Assembly (NCBI RefSeq): GCF_002355855.1 | Contig: NZ_AP017655.1 | Span: 2,199,501 to 2,263,500, forward strand | Length of the DNA: 64,000 nt | Direction of reading: 5' to 3' | Origin: Sphingobium cloacae | Lineage (GTDB): Bacteria; Pseudomonadota; Alphaproteobacteria; Sphingomonadales; Sphingomonadaceae | Part shown: positions 27,148-35,739 of the stretch, piece by piece | How the letters are laid out: every line of letters begins with the position of its first letter | Position numbering within the stretch: position 1 is the first letter of the stretch | Made by a program: the position numbers and the translations under genes | Notes under the pieces: model-generated | Seen by the model: the letters and a program-made list of their open reading frames with translations, nothing else | Told to the model about the DNA's origin: nothing | The model's database searches: none

Positions 27148-29448
27148 TCAATCCCGCCTTTCGCGCTGGCGCAGCATCCCCGGCGCGACGAAACCGATGG
27201 GATCGATCTGCATCACGCTTTGCTTGAGCGTCGCCTGGATCTGCTCATATTCGCGCTCCATTTCGGGCGTGACGGAGGCGCGGGTTTCCTCCAGCGCGGC
27301 CTCGAACTGGGCCATGCCGACTTTCTCGACGGAGAGCGATCCGCGCAGCGCGATCAGGCCCGCGCGGCGCACCAGATCCTCCAGGTCCGCGCCGGTGAAA
27401 CGCTCCGTCCGCGCCGCGAGCGCGTCCAGATCGACATCGTCGGCCAGCGGCATCTTCTTGGTGTGGATCGACAGGATGTGCCGCCGTCCCGCCTCGTCGG
27501 GAACGGGCACGTAGATCAGTTCGTCGAAGCGGCCGGGGCGCAGCAAGGCCGGGTCGACCAGCGTCGGGCGGTTGGTCGCGCCGATGACGACGACCGACTG
27601 AAGCTCCTCCAGCCCGTCCATCTCGGCGAGGATGGTGTTGACCACCCGCTCCGTCACGGCCGGTTCGCCAAGGCCGCCGCCGCGCGCGGGGACGAGGCTG
27701 TCCAGTTCGTCGATGAAGATCACGGTCGGCGCCACCTGCCGCGCGCGGGCGAAGAGGCGGGCGATCTGCTGCTCGCTCTCGCCATACCATTTGCTGAGCA
27801 GGTCGCTGGACTTGGTGGCGATGAAGTTCGCCTCCGCCTCGCGCGCGACCGCCTTGGCCAGCAGGGTCTTGCCGGTGCCGGGCGGACCGTAGAGCAGGAA
27901 GCCCTTGGCCGGGCGGATGCCGATGCGGCGGAAGGCGTCGGGGTCCTTGAGCGGCAGTTCCACCCCTTCCTTGAGGCGCATCTGCGCGTCGCCCAGCCCA
28001 CCAATGTCGGACCAGCCGATATTGGGAGCCTGCACCATCACCTCGCGCATGGCGGACGGCTGGACGCGCTTGATCGCGGCCATGAAATCCTCCCGCGCGA
28101 CGGAGAGTTCCTCCAGCACGTCGGGCGGGATCGTCCCTTCCTCCAGGTTGAGGCGCGGCATGAAGCGGCGCACCGTCTCGATCGCGGCCTCGCGGGTCAG
28201 GGCGGCCAGGTCCGCGCCGACGAAGCCATAGGTCATGCGCGCCAGTTCGGCGAGGTCCACGCCCTCGCCCAGCGGCATGCCGCGCGTGTGGATGCCCAGG
28301 ATTTCCCGCCGGCCACGCTCGTCCGGGACGCCGACGATGATCTCGCGGTCGAAGCGGCCGGGGCGGCGCAGCGCCTCGTCGATGGCTTCGGGACGGTTGG
28401 TCGCGGCGATGACCACCAGGTTGGTGCGCGGCTCGAGGCCGTCCATCAGCGTCAGCAGTTGGGCGACGAGGCGCTTTTCCGTCTCGCCCGTCACATTGCC
28501 GCGCTTGGGGGCGATGGAGTCGATCTCGTCGATGAAGAGAATCGACGGGGCGGACTTGGCCGCCGCCTCGAAGATCTCGCGAAGCTGCTTTTCCGATTCG
28601 CCATAGGCCGAGCCCATGATCTCCGGGCCGTTGATGAGGAAGAACTCCGCTTCCGATTCATTGGCGACGGCGCGGGCGAGCCGGGTCTTGCCCGTGCCCG
28701 GCGGGCCATGGAGCAACACGCCCTTGGGCGGATCGACGCCCAGCCGTTCGAACAGTTCAGGATAGCGCAGCGGCAGCTCCACCATCTCGCGCAGCTGGTC
28801 GATGGCGTCGGCCATGCCGCCCACATCGTCATAGGTCACGTCGGCGCGGCGCAGGTCGCGCGGTTCTTCATATTCGGCGCGCAGTTCGACTTCGGTGTCG
28901 GCGTCGATATGGACGAAGCCCTTGGGGATCGTCGACACGACCACCAGCCGGATTTCCTGCAAGGCATAGGCAGGGGCGGCCAGCATCTGCCGGAGCTGGG
29001 GCGGCATGTCGCCGGGCGGCACCTGCTGCTGGCCGGAGGTCGCGACGACATCGCCCGCCGTCAGGGGCCGTTGGTAGAAAACGCGCTTCAGGGCATCGGG
29101 ATTGCCTTGCAGGCGGAGATTGCTTTGCGCGGGCGCGAAGATCACGCGCTGGGCGGGGCGCGGCTCCACCTTGCGGATGTGGACGAAATCGCCCGACCCC
29201 ACGCCCGCATTGGCGCGCTGCAACCCGTCGAGGCGCAGCACGTCGAGCCCTTCATCCTCCTTATAGGGCCGCACCACCCGCGCGGGAGTGGGCCGCTTGC
29301 CCGCGATCTCGACCACGTCGCCCTCGGCCAGACCCAGTTCCGCCATCACCGCCAGCGGGAGGCGGGCCAATCCGCGCCCGGCATCTTCGGGCCGCGCGTT
29401 CGCCACCTGAATCCTGCGTCCTTCGTTGTCCTGATCGGCCATCGCCAT
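27148..29448 (-). CDS. CDC48/VCP-type double AAA ATPase
   Basis: 766 residues. An N-terminal substrate-binding domain (residues 1 to about 190) precedes two AAA modules. D1 has Walker A GPPGTGKTRLA near residue 250, Walker B FIDEIDS and an RRPGRFDREI sensor region; D2 has GPPGTGKTLLAKA near residue 520, FIDELDS and LLRPGRFDELIY. This is the architecture of archaeal VAT and eukaryotic Cdc48/p97 unfoldases. It probably unfolds or remodels protein complexes. Bacterial copies are known in actinobacteria and some proteobacteria. There is no companion gene to suggest a substrate. GGAGCGAGG precedes the start. Confidence 0.93.
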   Translation of the reverse strand: MAMADQDNEGRRIQVANARPEDAGRGLARLPLAVMAELGLAEGDVVEIAGKRPTPARVVRPYKEDEGLDVLRLDGLQRANAGVGSGDFVHIRKVEPRPAQRVIFAPAQSNLRLQGNPDALKRVFYQRPLTAGDVVATSGQQQVPPGDMPPQLRQMLAAPAYALQEIRLVVVSTIPKGFVHIDADTEVELRAEYEEPRDLRRADVTYDDVGGMADAIDQLREMVELPLRYPELFERLGVDPPKGVLLHGPPGTGKTRLARAVANESEAEFFLINGPEIMGSAYGESEKQLREIFEAAAKSAPSILFIDEIDSIAPKRGNVTGETEKRLVAQLLTLMDGLEPRTNLVVIAATNRPEAIDEALRRPGRFDREIIVGVPDERGRREILGIHTRGMPLGEGVDLAELARMTYGFVGADLAALTREAAIETVRRFMPRLNLEEGTIPPDVLEELSVAREDFMAAIKRVQPSAMREVMVQAPNIGWSDIGGLGDAQMRLKEGVELPLKDPDAFRRIGIRPAKGFLLYGPPGTGKTLLAKAVAREAEANFIATKSSDLLSKWYGESEQQIARLFARARQVAPTVIFIDELDSLVPARGGGLGEPAVTERVVNTILAEMDGLEELQSVVVIGATNRPTLVDPALLRPGRFDELIYVPVPDEAGRRHILSIHTKKMPLADDVDLDALAARTERFTGADLEDLVRRAGLIALRGSLSVEKVGMAQFEAALEETRASVTPEMEREYEQIQATLKQSVMQIDPIGFVAPGMLRQRERRD

Positions 29449-29526
29449 CCTCGCTCCTGTTGCTGGCGTAACCAGATAGGAAATGCGCGTGCGGAGGAAA
29501 AGGGCGCATCGCCCCGCCGGCGAAAC

Positions 29527-29600
29527 GAAAAAAAGGGCCGGCCCGAAGGCCAGCCCGGAAAGTTTATAGGAGAGGATGCCTGAAAGGCCTTTCCTATGTG
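29527..29600 (-). ncRNA. candidate small RNA with strong intrinsic terminator
   Basis: On the minus strand, a 9-bp stem GGGCUGGCC-UUCG-GGCCGGCCC (29535-29556) is followed by seven U (29528-29534): a textbook Rho-independent terminator. It lies about 80 bases ahead of the CDC48 start, and no minus-strand coding gene precedes it. Just upstream is a 12-base palindrome GAAAGGCCTTTC (29582-29593), then a single-stranded, pyrimidine-rich stretch CATCCTCTCC that could pair with Shine-Dalgarno sites. A TTGCAA element lies about 24 bases further up. This looks like a free sRNA of about 70 nt or a leader attenuator; no promoter has been demonstrated. Confidence 0.55.
29535..29556 (-). terminator. Rho-independent terminator (minus strand)
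   Basis: Stem of nine pairs including one U-G, UUCG tetraloop, and seven U on the 3' side on the minus strand. It serves whatever is transcribed leftwards from the gap between the LysR gene and cdc48. Confidence 0.8.
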
Positions 29601-29779
29601 CGGTGCAGCAGTTATTTTTGCAAGTGCGAAGGAAATCGAGCGAGTTGCAAAAAATGCATCTTGCCTCATTGACGGATTTTGCCGATCATTGAATGGAGGA
29701 TGCCGAAAGCCGCCGGCGCGCCGCCCGGAAAATGACATGACGCGGTGCAACGGCGGGAATTTCTGGATTTTGACCGATT

Positions 29780-30658
29780 ATGCGCAGACTGCCGCCTCTT
29801 ACGGCCCTGGAGGCCTTCGTTCAGGTCGCCCGCCTCGGCTCGGTCAAGGCGGCGGCGGAGGAACTCGCGCTGTCCACCCCGGCCTTGAGCCGCCGGGTGC
29901 AGGCGCTGGAACGCTTCATCGGCCGCCCGCTGTTCGACCGCAAGCACCAGGCGCTGGAGATGAACGCGGACGGCCAGCGGCTGCTGGACGACATCGCGCC
30001 CGCGCTGGATTCGCTCAGCCAGGCGCTGGAGAATATCCAGAGCGGCGGCAACCAGTTGCGCCTGCGCCTGGCGGTCATGCCGCTGTTCGCGACCCAGCGG
30101 CTGTTCCCGCGGCTGGGCGAACTGCGCCAGATGCACCCGCAGCTTCATATCGACATCGAGACCACGCCCTATGCCGTGGCGCGGCTGGGCGAAGGGCTGG
30201 ACGCGGCCATCGTGCTGGCGAAGGACATCGACCCGGCGCTCTACGCGCATGAACTGGATCATGACGAGGTCTACCTGATCGGGCGCAAGGCGCTGCTGGA
30301 ACCGCCCCATGCGCTCAGCGCGCCGGAGGAACTGTCGCAGCACACGATATTGCTGCACCGCGACATGGCGCTGGCGTTCGACGCATGGAAGGAAGCGGTC
30401 GGCCTGCCGGACCTGCAACCGCTGGCGATCGACAATTATGATTCGGGCCAGTTGATGCTGGAGGCCGCCGCGCAGGGGCTGGGCGTCGCCGTGATGCACG
30501 CCAGCCATTTCCAGCAGGCGGCGGACGGCCGGCTGGTCCGCCTGTTCCCGGTCAGGGTGGAAAGCCCCTATCGCTATTTCTTCGTCTGCCGTCCCCGCGC
30601 ATTGCAGACGCGCGCGGTCCGCATCTTCCGCGACTGGCTGGTTTCCGCCGACATCTGA
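29780..30658 (+). CDS. LysR-family transcriptional regulator (GcvA-like)
   Basis: 292 residues. The N-terminal winged helix (LTALEAFVQVARLGSVKAAAEELALSTPALSRRVQALE) is followed by a periplasmic-binding-like effector domain (RLRLAVMPLFATQRLFPRLGELR, QGLGVAVMHAS). The closest general type is the GcvA group. The effector and targets are unknown; the divergent CDC48 gene and the candidate sRNA are possible targets. Confidence 0.92.
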   Translation: MRRLPPLTALEAFVQVARLGSVKAAAEELALSTPALSRRVQALERFIGRPLFDRKHQALEMNADGQRLLDDIAPALDSLSQALENIQSGGNQLRLRLAVMPLFATQRLFPRLGELRQMHPQLHIDIETTPYAVARLGEGLDAAIVLAKDIDPALYAHELDHDEVYLIGRKALLEPPHALSAPEELSQHTILLHRDMALAFDAWKEAVGLPDLQPLAIDNYDSGQLMLEAAAQGLGVAVMHASHFQQAADGRLVRLFPVRVESPYRYFFVCRPRALQTRAVRIFRDWLVSADI

Positions 30659-30734
30659 CCGCGATTCCAGCGGCGTTCGCGAAATTTGTTTGATGCCGGC
30701 TTAACCCTGATCGCGGGCGGCCGTTCTTCATGGC

Positions 30735-31895
30735 ATGAACGCGACGTCCCCCTCCTCCGCCAGCCCACAGCATGGGCTTACCGACCGCCTGACGCGATGG
30801 GCCCGCGGCCTGTCGGGCAAGGGAGAGGAGGAGGAACAGCCCGCGCCCGAACGGCGGGCCCGCGCCAGCACGGCCGCCAACCGGGAAATCACGCGCCGCC
30901 GCAAGCTCTATGACGATATCGGCGATTTCCTGTTCGCCCATGACCTGGACCTGACGCCGATCAATTTTTCCGTCGCCCTCGATTATCTGACGGGCGCGAA
31001 CATCGGCATCGAAAAGGCGGTGCAGGCGGTCATGATGGAACGCGGCCAGGTCAGCAACGGCTGGGTCGAAGCCGTCGTCGCCGAACAGCGCGCCGACGAC
31101 ATCACGCCCGAAGCGCTGGCCACGATGCTGGACAAGGTGGAGGAAAGCCTGAAGCTGTTCACCGGCCTGATGCATGAATCGCGCAGCAGCGCCAAGGATT
31201 ACGGCGCGGCGTTGCAGGAACAGGCCAAGGATCTGGCGGCCGGCGGCGACGCGGACGCGGTGCTCGCCCGGCTGGTCAACCTGACCCGTTCGATGGTGGA
31301 GAAGACGCGGCAGGTCGAAACCCAGCTTCGCGACAACCAGAAGCAGACCCAGGCGCTCCAATCCAGCCTGGAAAGCGCGCGCAAGGCGGCGGAGCATGAT
31401 TTCCTGACCGGCCTGCCCAATCGCCGCGCCTTCGAAGGCGCGCTGCGCGATGAGCTGGCGCTGGCGCGCGAGCAGGGCGAGCCGCTGGCCATCGCCTTTT
31501 GCGACATCGACCATTTCAAGACGATCAACGATACCCATGGCCATGACACGGGCGACCGGGTGCTGAAATTCGTCGCCGGGCTGCTGACGAAGATTTCCAA
31601 CGACCGCTGCCATGTGGCGCGCCATGGCGGGGAGGAGTTCGTCATGCTGTTCCGCGGCAAGACGGCGCTCGAAGCCTGCGCGCTGGTGAACAAGGTGCGC
31701 GAGGATCTGGCGGGACGCAGCCTCGTCAACCGCGCCAATGGCGAGAAGATGGAGCAGGTCACCTTTTCGGGCGGGGTCGCGGACATGCTGGAATATGAGA
31801 ACTCCCGCGCCGCGCTGAGAGCCGCGGACCGGGCGCTCTACCTGGCCAAGGAGCATGGCCGCAATCGCGTCTACCTGGCGGCGGAGGCCGACTAG
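30735..31895 (+). CDS. GGDEF diguanylate cyclase, soluble
   Basis: 386 residues. There is no membrane span. Residues about 45-215 are helical with coiled-coil character (VEKTRQVETQLRDNQKQTQALQSSLESARKAAEHD). The GGDEF domain follows with DFLTGLPNRRAFE, the metal-binding FCDIDHFKTIND, and the signature HGGEEFVML (GGEEF form, expected to be active). It makes c-di-GMP. An I-site RxxD is not obvious five residues before GGEEF. Its stop lies 17 bases before the left end of the IS. Confidence 0.93.
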   Translation: MNATSPSSASPQHGLTDRLTRWARGLSGKGEEEEQPAPERRARASTAANREITRRRKLYDDIGDFLFAHDLDLTPINFSVALDYLTGANIGIEKAVQAVMMERGQVSNGWVEAVVAEQRADDITPEALATMLDKVEESLKLFTGLMHESRSSAKDYGAALQEQAKDLAAGGDADAVLARLVNLTRSMVEKTRQVETQLRDNQKQTQALQSSLESARKAAEHDFLTGLPNRRAFEGALRDELALAREQGEPLAIAFCDIDHFKTINDTHGHDTGDRVLKFVAGLLTKISNDRCHVARHGGEEFVMLFRGKTALEACALVNKVREDLAGRSLVNRANGEKMEQVTFSGGVADMLEYENSRAALRAADRALYLAKEHGRNRVYLAAEAD

Positions 31896-31986
31896 GGGCC
31901 GCCAGGCGCCTACGTTGAGAACCTATACACCTGTTTGATATTATGAGATAAATATCCTGTCTCTGTGAGTTTGTGCAGGAGAGAGT

Positions 31987-32415
31987 ATGTCACGCCATCT
32001 GTTTTGGCTGTCGGATGAGGCAGGGTTAGCGATTGAGCCACATCTGCCGCATGGCAAAGCTGGCAAGCCGAGAGTTGACGATCGAACGGTGATTTCGGGC
32101 ATCCTGCACGTGCTCAAGACAGGCTGCCGCTGGCGCGACGTACCCGCCGCTTATGGGCCGCCCACAACGATCTATAACCGCTACAACCGCTGGTCTCAGC
32201 GGCGCATCTGGCAGCGCCTTTTCGAGAAGGTCGCGGCATCGGGGCCTGTGCCGAAAGAACTGTCGATAGATAGCAGCCACGTCAAAGCCCACCGTTCGGC
32301 GGCAGGCTCAAAAAGGGGGAGTATGAAGAAGCGGTCGGTCGCTCACGGGGCGGCAGGACGTGCAAGATCCACTGCCTGGCCGACGATCGCGGCCGACCGG
32401 TCGCCATCACCCTGA
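31987..32415 (+). CDS. IS5-family transposase, first frame (orfA)
   Basis: The N-terminal part of the transposase: MSRHLFWLSDEAGLAIEPHLPH is the DUF4096-like start of IS427-type transposases, and GCRWRDVPAAYGP follows. The first catalytic Asp is in LSIDSSHVKAH. The frame leaves the family sequence after GSKRG at 32316, so residues beyond that are the unproductive tail if no frameshift occurs. The full enzyme needs a -1 shift into orfB at the AAAAAGGGGG run at 32310-32319. Confidence 0.9.
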   Translation: MSRHLFWLSDEAGLAIEPHLPHGKAGKPRVDDRTVISGILHVLKTGCRWRDVPAAYGPPTTIYNRYNRWSQRRIWQRLFEKVAASGPVPKELSIDSSHVKAHRSAAGSKRGSMKKRSVAHGAAGRARSTAWPTIAADRSPSP

Positions 32416-32747
32416 CACCCGGCAACATCGCAGACATCAGCATCGCCATTCCGCTACTCGGTACGGTCGCTCCACCAAGGCGTCTCCTCGCCGACAAAGC
32501 CTATGACGCCGACAGCTTGCGCAACTGGCTGACCGCCCGAAACGTCAAAGCCGTGATCCCTTCAACTGCTTCGCGCCGAACACCATATCCTCTCGACCGG
32601 CGTATCTATCGAAGGAGAAACGTCATCGAGAGGCTCTTCGGACGCCTCAAAAACTGGCGGCGCATCGCCACCAGATATGACCGACACGCCCAAAACTATC
32701 TCGCCGCTATCGCTCTCGTCGCCGTCGTCGCAGAGTGGAGCAAATGA
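32310..32747 (+). CDS. IS5-family transposase, second frame (orfB)
   Basis: Read in the -1 frame relative to orfA from the AAAAAGGGGG run. The sequence resumes the family pattern (GRSRGGRTCKIHCLADDRGRP), with the second catalytic Asp in LLADKAYDADSL and the Glu in RRNVIERLFGRLKNWRR. It has no usable start of its own in front of the run; expression is expected as an orfA-orfB fusion of about 253 residues. The DDE triad is intact, so the element is potentially active. Confidence 0.85.
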   Translation, partial: KKGEYEEAVGRSRGGRTCKIHCLADDRGRPVAITLTPGNIADISIAIPLLGTVAPPRRLLADKAYDADSLRNWLTARNVKAVIPSTASRRTPYPLDRRIYRRRNVIERLFGRLKNWRRIATRYDRHAQNYLAAIALVAVVAEWSK

Positions 32748-32756
32748 GTCCCCAAC

Positions 32757-33428
32757 CTAGAAGTCGGGCTTTTCATAATGGGGCGGAGGCACGATCACCT
32801 CCATCCGTTCCGACAGCAGCGGGCGGAAGGAGGGACGCGACTTGAAGCCGGCATACCAGCGCTTCACCGTCTCATGGCCGGTCCAGTCGATGCCGCCCAG
32901 ATAATCCGCCACCGACAGGTGCGCCGCCGCCGCGATGTCGGCAAGGCTGAGCGTCCCGCCCGCCATCCAGGCGCGATGGTCGAGCAGATAGTCCATATAG
33001 TCCATATGGTTGTTCGCCCGCCGCATCGCTTCGCGCAGGACGCGGGCGTCGGGCGGCGTGCGCTCGATCAGGCGCTTCTTCATCCGTTCGTGGATCAGCG
33101 GGCCCACCACGTCGCCATAGAAATTCTGGTCGAAAAAGGCGGTCAGCCGCCGCACTTCCGCCCGGCCCGTCGCCGTGCCGGAAATCAGCGGGAACTTCTC
33201 CACCGTCTCCTCGAAATATTCGCAGATCGCCTGGCTGTCGATCAGGGTCAGGCCCTTTTCCGCGTCCACCATGACGGGCGTGGTTCCCGCCGGGTTGAGA
33301 TCGAGGAACTCGTCGCGCGCCTCCCACGGCGATTCGCGCACGAGGTCGTAGCCCACGCCCTTCTCGCCCAGCAGAAGGCGCACCTTGCGGGAGAAGGGAC
33401 AGAGCGGGAATTGGTAAAGCTGCCACAT
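32757..33428 (-). CDS. glutathione S-transferase family protein
   Basis: 223 residues from the ATG at 33428 (an alternative Met lies 10 codons upstream). The thioredoxin-like N-terminal domain has the CPFSRK active-site Cys motif, TPVMVDAEKGLTLIDSQAICEYFEE with the cis-Pro, and the C-terminal all-helical domain ends in PDF. It conjugates or reduces with glutathione; the substrate is unknown. Its TAG stop is exactly at the right junction of the IS: the TA is the target dinucleotide, and the G comes from the last base of the element. Confidence 0.88.
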   Translation of the reverse strand: MWQLYQFPLCPFSRKVRLLLGEKGVGYDLVRESPWEARDEFLDLNPAGTTPVMVDAEKGLTLIDSQAICEYFEETVEKFPLISGTATGRAEVRRLTAFFDQNFYGDVVGPLIHERMKKRLIERTPPDARVLREAMRRANNHMDYMDYLLDHRAWMAGGTLSLADIAAAAHLSVADYLGGIDWTGHETVKRWYAGFKSRPSFRPLLSERMEVIVPPPHYEKPDF

Positions 33429-33600
33429 GTCCCTGTCTGTTAGGCCCGCGCACGGCATTGGGAAAGCGGCAAAATGGGGAAATCCCGTGGCGTTTGCGAA
33501 ACGACAGGCCGGAAAAGCCGGATCAAGCCATCTTCCGGTTTCGCCCGCCGCGCCCTAGGGTATGGCACGGCGACAAGCCGTCACAAGGAAAGGATGCCCG

Positions 33601-35544
33601 ATGTCTGACGATTTCTTCCCGGTTCCCGCGGTCTGGGCGAAGAACGCGCTGCTGGACCTGGAGGGACGGGCGGCGGATTACAAGCGCTCGATCGAGGACG
33701 GCCATGCCTATTGGCTGGAGCGGGCGAAGCGGCTGGACTGGATCACGCCGCCGACGAAAACCGACGAAAGCAGCTTCGAGGAGGCGGATTTCGGCGTCCA
33801 ATGGTTCGCGGACGGGGAATTGAACGTCAGCGCCAACTGCATCGACCGGCATCTGGCGACGCGCGGCGATCAGGTCGCGATCCTGTGGGAACCCGATTCC
33901 CCGGAAGAGGAGCCGCGCCGCTACACCTACAGGCAGGTGCATGAGGAAGTCTGCCGCTTCGCCAATGTGCTGAAGGGCGCGGGCGCGAAGAAGGGCGACC
34001 GCATCACCGTCTATATGCCGATGATCCCCGAAGCGGCCTTCGCCCTGCTGGCCTGCGCGCGGATCGGGGCGATCCACAGCGTCGTCTTCGGCGGCTTTTC
34101 GCCCGAGGCGCTGGCCGGGCGGATCATCGACTGCGATTCGAATATCGTCATCACCGCCGACGAAGGACGGCGCGCGGGCAGGAAGGTGCCGCTCAAGGCC
34201 AATGTCGACGCGGCGCTGGACGAATGCACCAGCGTGAAGCAGGTGATCGTGGTGAAGGCGACCGGCGGGCAGGTCGCGATGAAGGACGGGCGCGACCTGT
34301 GGCTGCATGAGGAGGCGGCGCGGGTGCCGGCCGACTGCCCGCCCGAACGCATGAACGCCGAAGACCCGCTGTTCATCCTCTACACCTCCGGTTCGACGGG
34401 AAAGCCCAAGGGGGTGCTGCATACGAGCGGAGGCTATCTGCTCTGGGCCGCGCTCACCCATGAGTTGTGCTTCGATTACCGGCCGGGCGACATCTGGTGG
34501 TGCGCGGCCGACATCGGCTGGGTGACGGGGCACAGCTATATCGTCTACGGACCGCTGGCGAACGGGGCGACCACGCTGATGTATGAGGGCGTTCCCCACT
34601 GGCCGACGCCCAGCCGCATATGGGAAGTGGTGGACCGGCATCAGGTGCACACGATCTTCACCGCGCCCACGGCGCTGCGCGCGCTGATGCGGGAGGGCGA
34701 CGAGTTCGTCACGCGCACCAGCCGACAGTCGCTGCGCCTGCTGGGCACGGTGGGCGAACCGATCAATCCCGAGGCGTGGCGCTGGTATCATCATGTCGTG
34801 GGCGAGGACCGCTGCCCGATCATCGACACATGGTGGCAGACCGAGACGGGCGCGGCGATGATCGCGCCGATGCCCGGCGCCACGGACCTGAAGCCCGGTT
34901 CCGCGACGCTGCCCCTGCCCGGCGTCGTGCCGCAGATCGTGGACGGCGAGGGCCAGGTGCTGCATGGCGCGGCCGAGGGCAATCTGGTCATCGCGCAAAG
35001 CTGGCCGGGACAGATGCGGACTGTCTGGGGCGATCATGCGCGCTTCTTCCAGACCTATTTCACGACCTTTCCCGGCAAATACACGACCGGCGACGGCGCG
35101 CGGCGGGACGCGGACGGCTATTACTGGATCACGGGGCGCGTGGACGACGTCATCAACGTGTCCGGCCACCGCATGGGCACGGCGGAGGTCGAAAGCGCGC
35201 TGGTGCTCCACGAAAGCGTGGCCGAAGCGGCGGTGGTCGGCTTCCCGCACGACATCAAGGGACAGGGCATCTACGCCTATGTGACGCTCAACGCCCATGA
35301 CGAGCCGAGCGAGGAGCTTCGCAAGGCGCTCACCGCATGGGTGCGGACCGAGATCGGCCCCATCGCGACGCCCGACGTGATCCAGTTCGCGCCCGGCCTG
35401 CCCAAGACCCGCTCCGGCAAGATCATGCGCCGCATCCTGCGCAAGATCGCCGAAGGAGAGGTATCGCCGCAGGCATTGGGCGACACCAGCACGCTGGCCG
35501 ATCCGTCCGTGGTGGAGCATCTGGTGGCGAACCGGGCAGGGTAA
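33601..35544 (+). CDS. acsA: acetyl-CoA synthetase
   Basis: Activates acetate to acetyl-CoA via acetyl-AMP. 647 residues, the usual length. Visible are the AMP-binding P-loop [54 protein letters not shown], and the acetylation-controlled Lys motif [10 protein letters not shown] near the C-terminus. The ATG at 33601 is preceded by AAGGAAAGG. It is divergent from the GST gene. Confidence 0.96.
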   Translation: MSDDFFPVPAVWAKNALLDLEGRAADYKRSIEDGHAYWLERAKRLDWITPPTKTDESSFEEADFGVQWFADGELNVSANCIDRHLATRGDQVAILWEPDSPEEEPRRYTYRQVHEEVCRFANVLKGAGAKKGDRITVYMPMIPEAAFALLACARIGAIHSVVFGGFSPEALAGRIIDCDSNIVITADEGRRAGRKVPLKANVDAALDECTSVKQVIVVKATGGQVAMKDGRDLWLHEEAARVPADCPPERMNAEDPLFILYTSGSTGKPKGVLHTSGGYLLWAALTHELCFDYRPGDIWWCAADIGWVTGHSYIVYGPLANGATTLMYEGVPHWPTPSRIWEVVDRHQVHTIFTAPTALRALMREGDEFVTRTSRQSLRLLGTVGEPINPEAWRWYHHVVGEDRCPIIDTWWQTETGAAMIAPMPGATDLKPGSATLPLPGVVPQIVDGEGQVLHGAAEGNLVIAQSWPGQMRTVWGDHARFFQTYFTTFPGKYTTGDGARRDADGYYWITGRVDDVINVSGHRMGTAEVESALVLHESVAEAAVVGFPHDIKGQGIYAYVTLNAHDEPSEELRKALTAWVRTEIGPIATPDVIQFAPGLPKTRSGKIMRRILRKIAEGEVSPQALGDTSTLADPSVVEHLVANRAG

Positions 35545-35606
35545 GGAGAAGAGTCGCCGCGTCCGGTCGGATAAGGCCGGTTTCGGCCATTTTGCGGACA
35601 TCCCAT

Positions 35607-35650
35607 CTCCGTTCGGGCTGAGCCCTTCGACTTCGCTCAGGGCGAACGGA
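35607..35650. repeat. dispersed palindrome, copy 2
   Basis: CTCCGTTCGGGCTGAGCCC at the left pairs imperfectly with GGGCGAACGGA at the right (35641-35650) around TTCGACTTCGCTC. It lies between the convergent acs and FAD-hydroxylase genes and could end both transcripts. The bases that follow, up to about 35682, are nearly identical to those after copy 3. Confidence 0.75.
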
Positions 35651-35739
35651 ATGAGGAAAGCGGACCGTCGCCAATCCACTCATAAGGGACAGGCCCGGCA
35701 CGACCGCCATGCCACGGGAAGGTCGGCGGATGTGGCGCC

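Larger units (their letters stand above)
29449..29779. other. 331-base divergent intergenic region
   Basis: Lies between the start of the CDC48 gene (minus) and the LysR gene (plus). Besides the terminator and sRNA candidate, it holds two TTGCAA boxes (29618 and 29645) and AT-rich DNA around 29610-29660. A 38-codon plus-strand ORF at 29576-29692 has a GGAGAGG-like site but looks like chance. The promoters for both flanking genes must sit here. Confidence 0.5.
31913..32757 (+). mobile_element. IS5-family (IS427-type) insertion sequence
   Basis: About 845 bases between the diguanylate cyclase and GST genes. It has a two-frame DDE transposase and degenerate terminal repeats: GTTGAGAACC at the left against GTTGGGGACT on the complement of the right. 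A TA dinucleotide flanks each end (31911-31912 and 32758-32759), consistent with a short TA target duplication. Joining the flanks restores a continuous sequence. Only one copy is in the window. Confidence 0.85.

Noticed and set aside
26334..27227. Plus-strand ORF with a GGGAGGAG site opposite the methyltransferase
   Set aside because: The ribosome-like site is real but the product is Arg-rich and has no pattern; the minus strand carries a SAM motif.
27220..29583. 787-codon plus-strand frame opposite cdc48
   Set aside because: Shadow of the AAA gene; composition is His/Arg/Gln-rich and without family features.
29576..29692. 38-codon ORF with a purine-rich site in the gap before the LysR gene
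   Set aside because: Poor composition and overlap with the RNA candidate on the other strand; no sign of conservation can be judged.
35545..35739. Possible small gene between acs and the FAD hydroxylase
   Set aside because: Only the palindromic repeat and its tail are there; no ORF has a ribosome site or composition like its neighbours.
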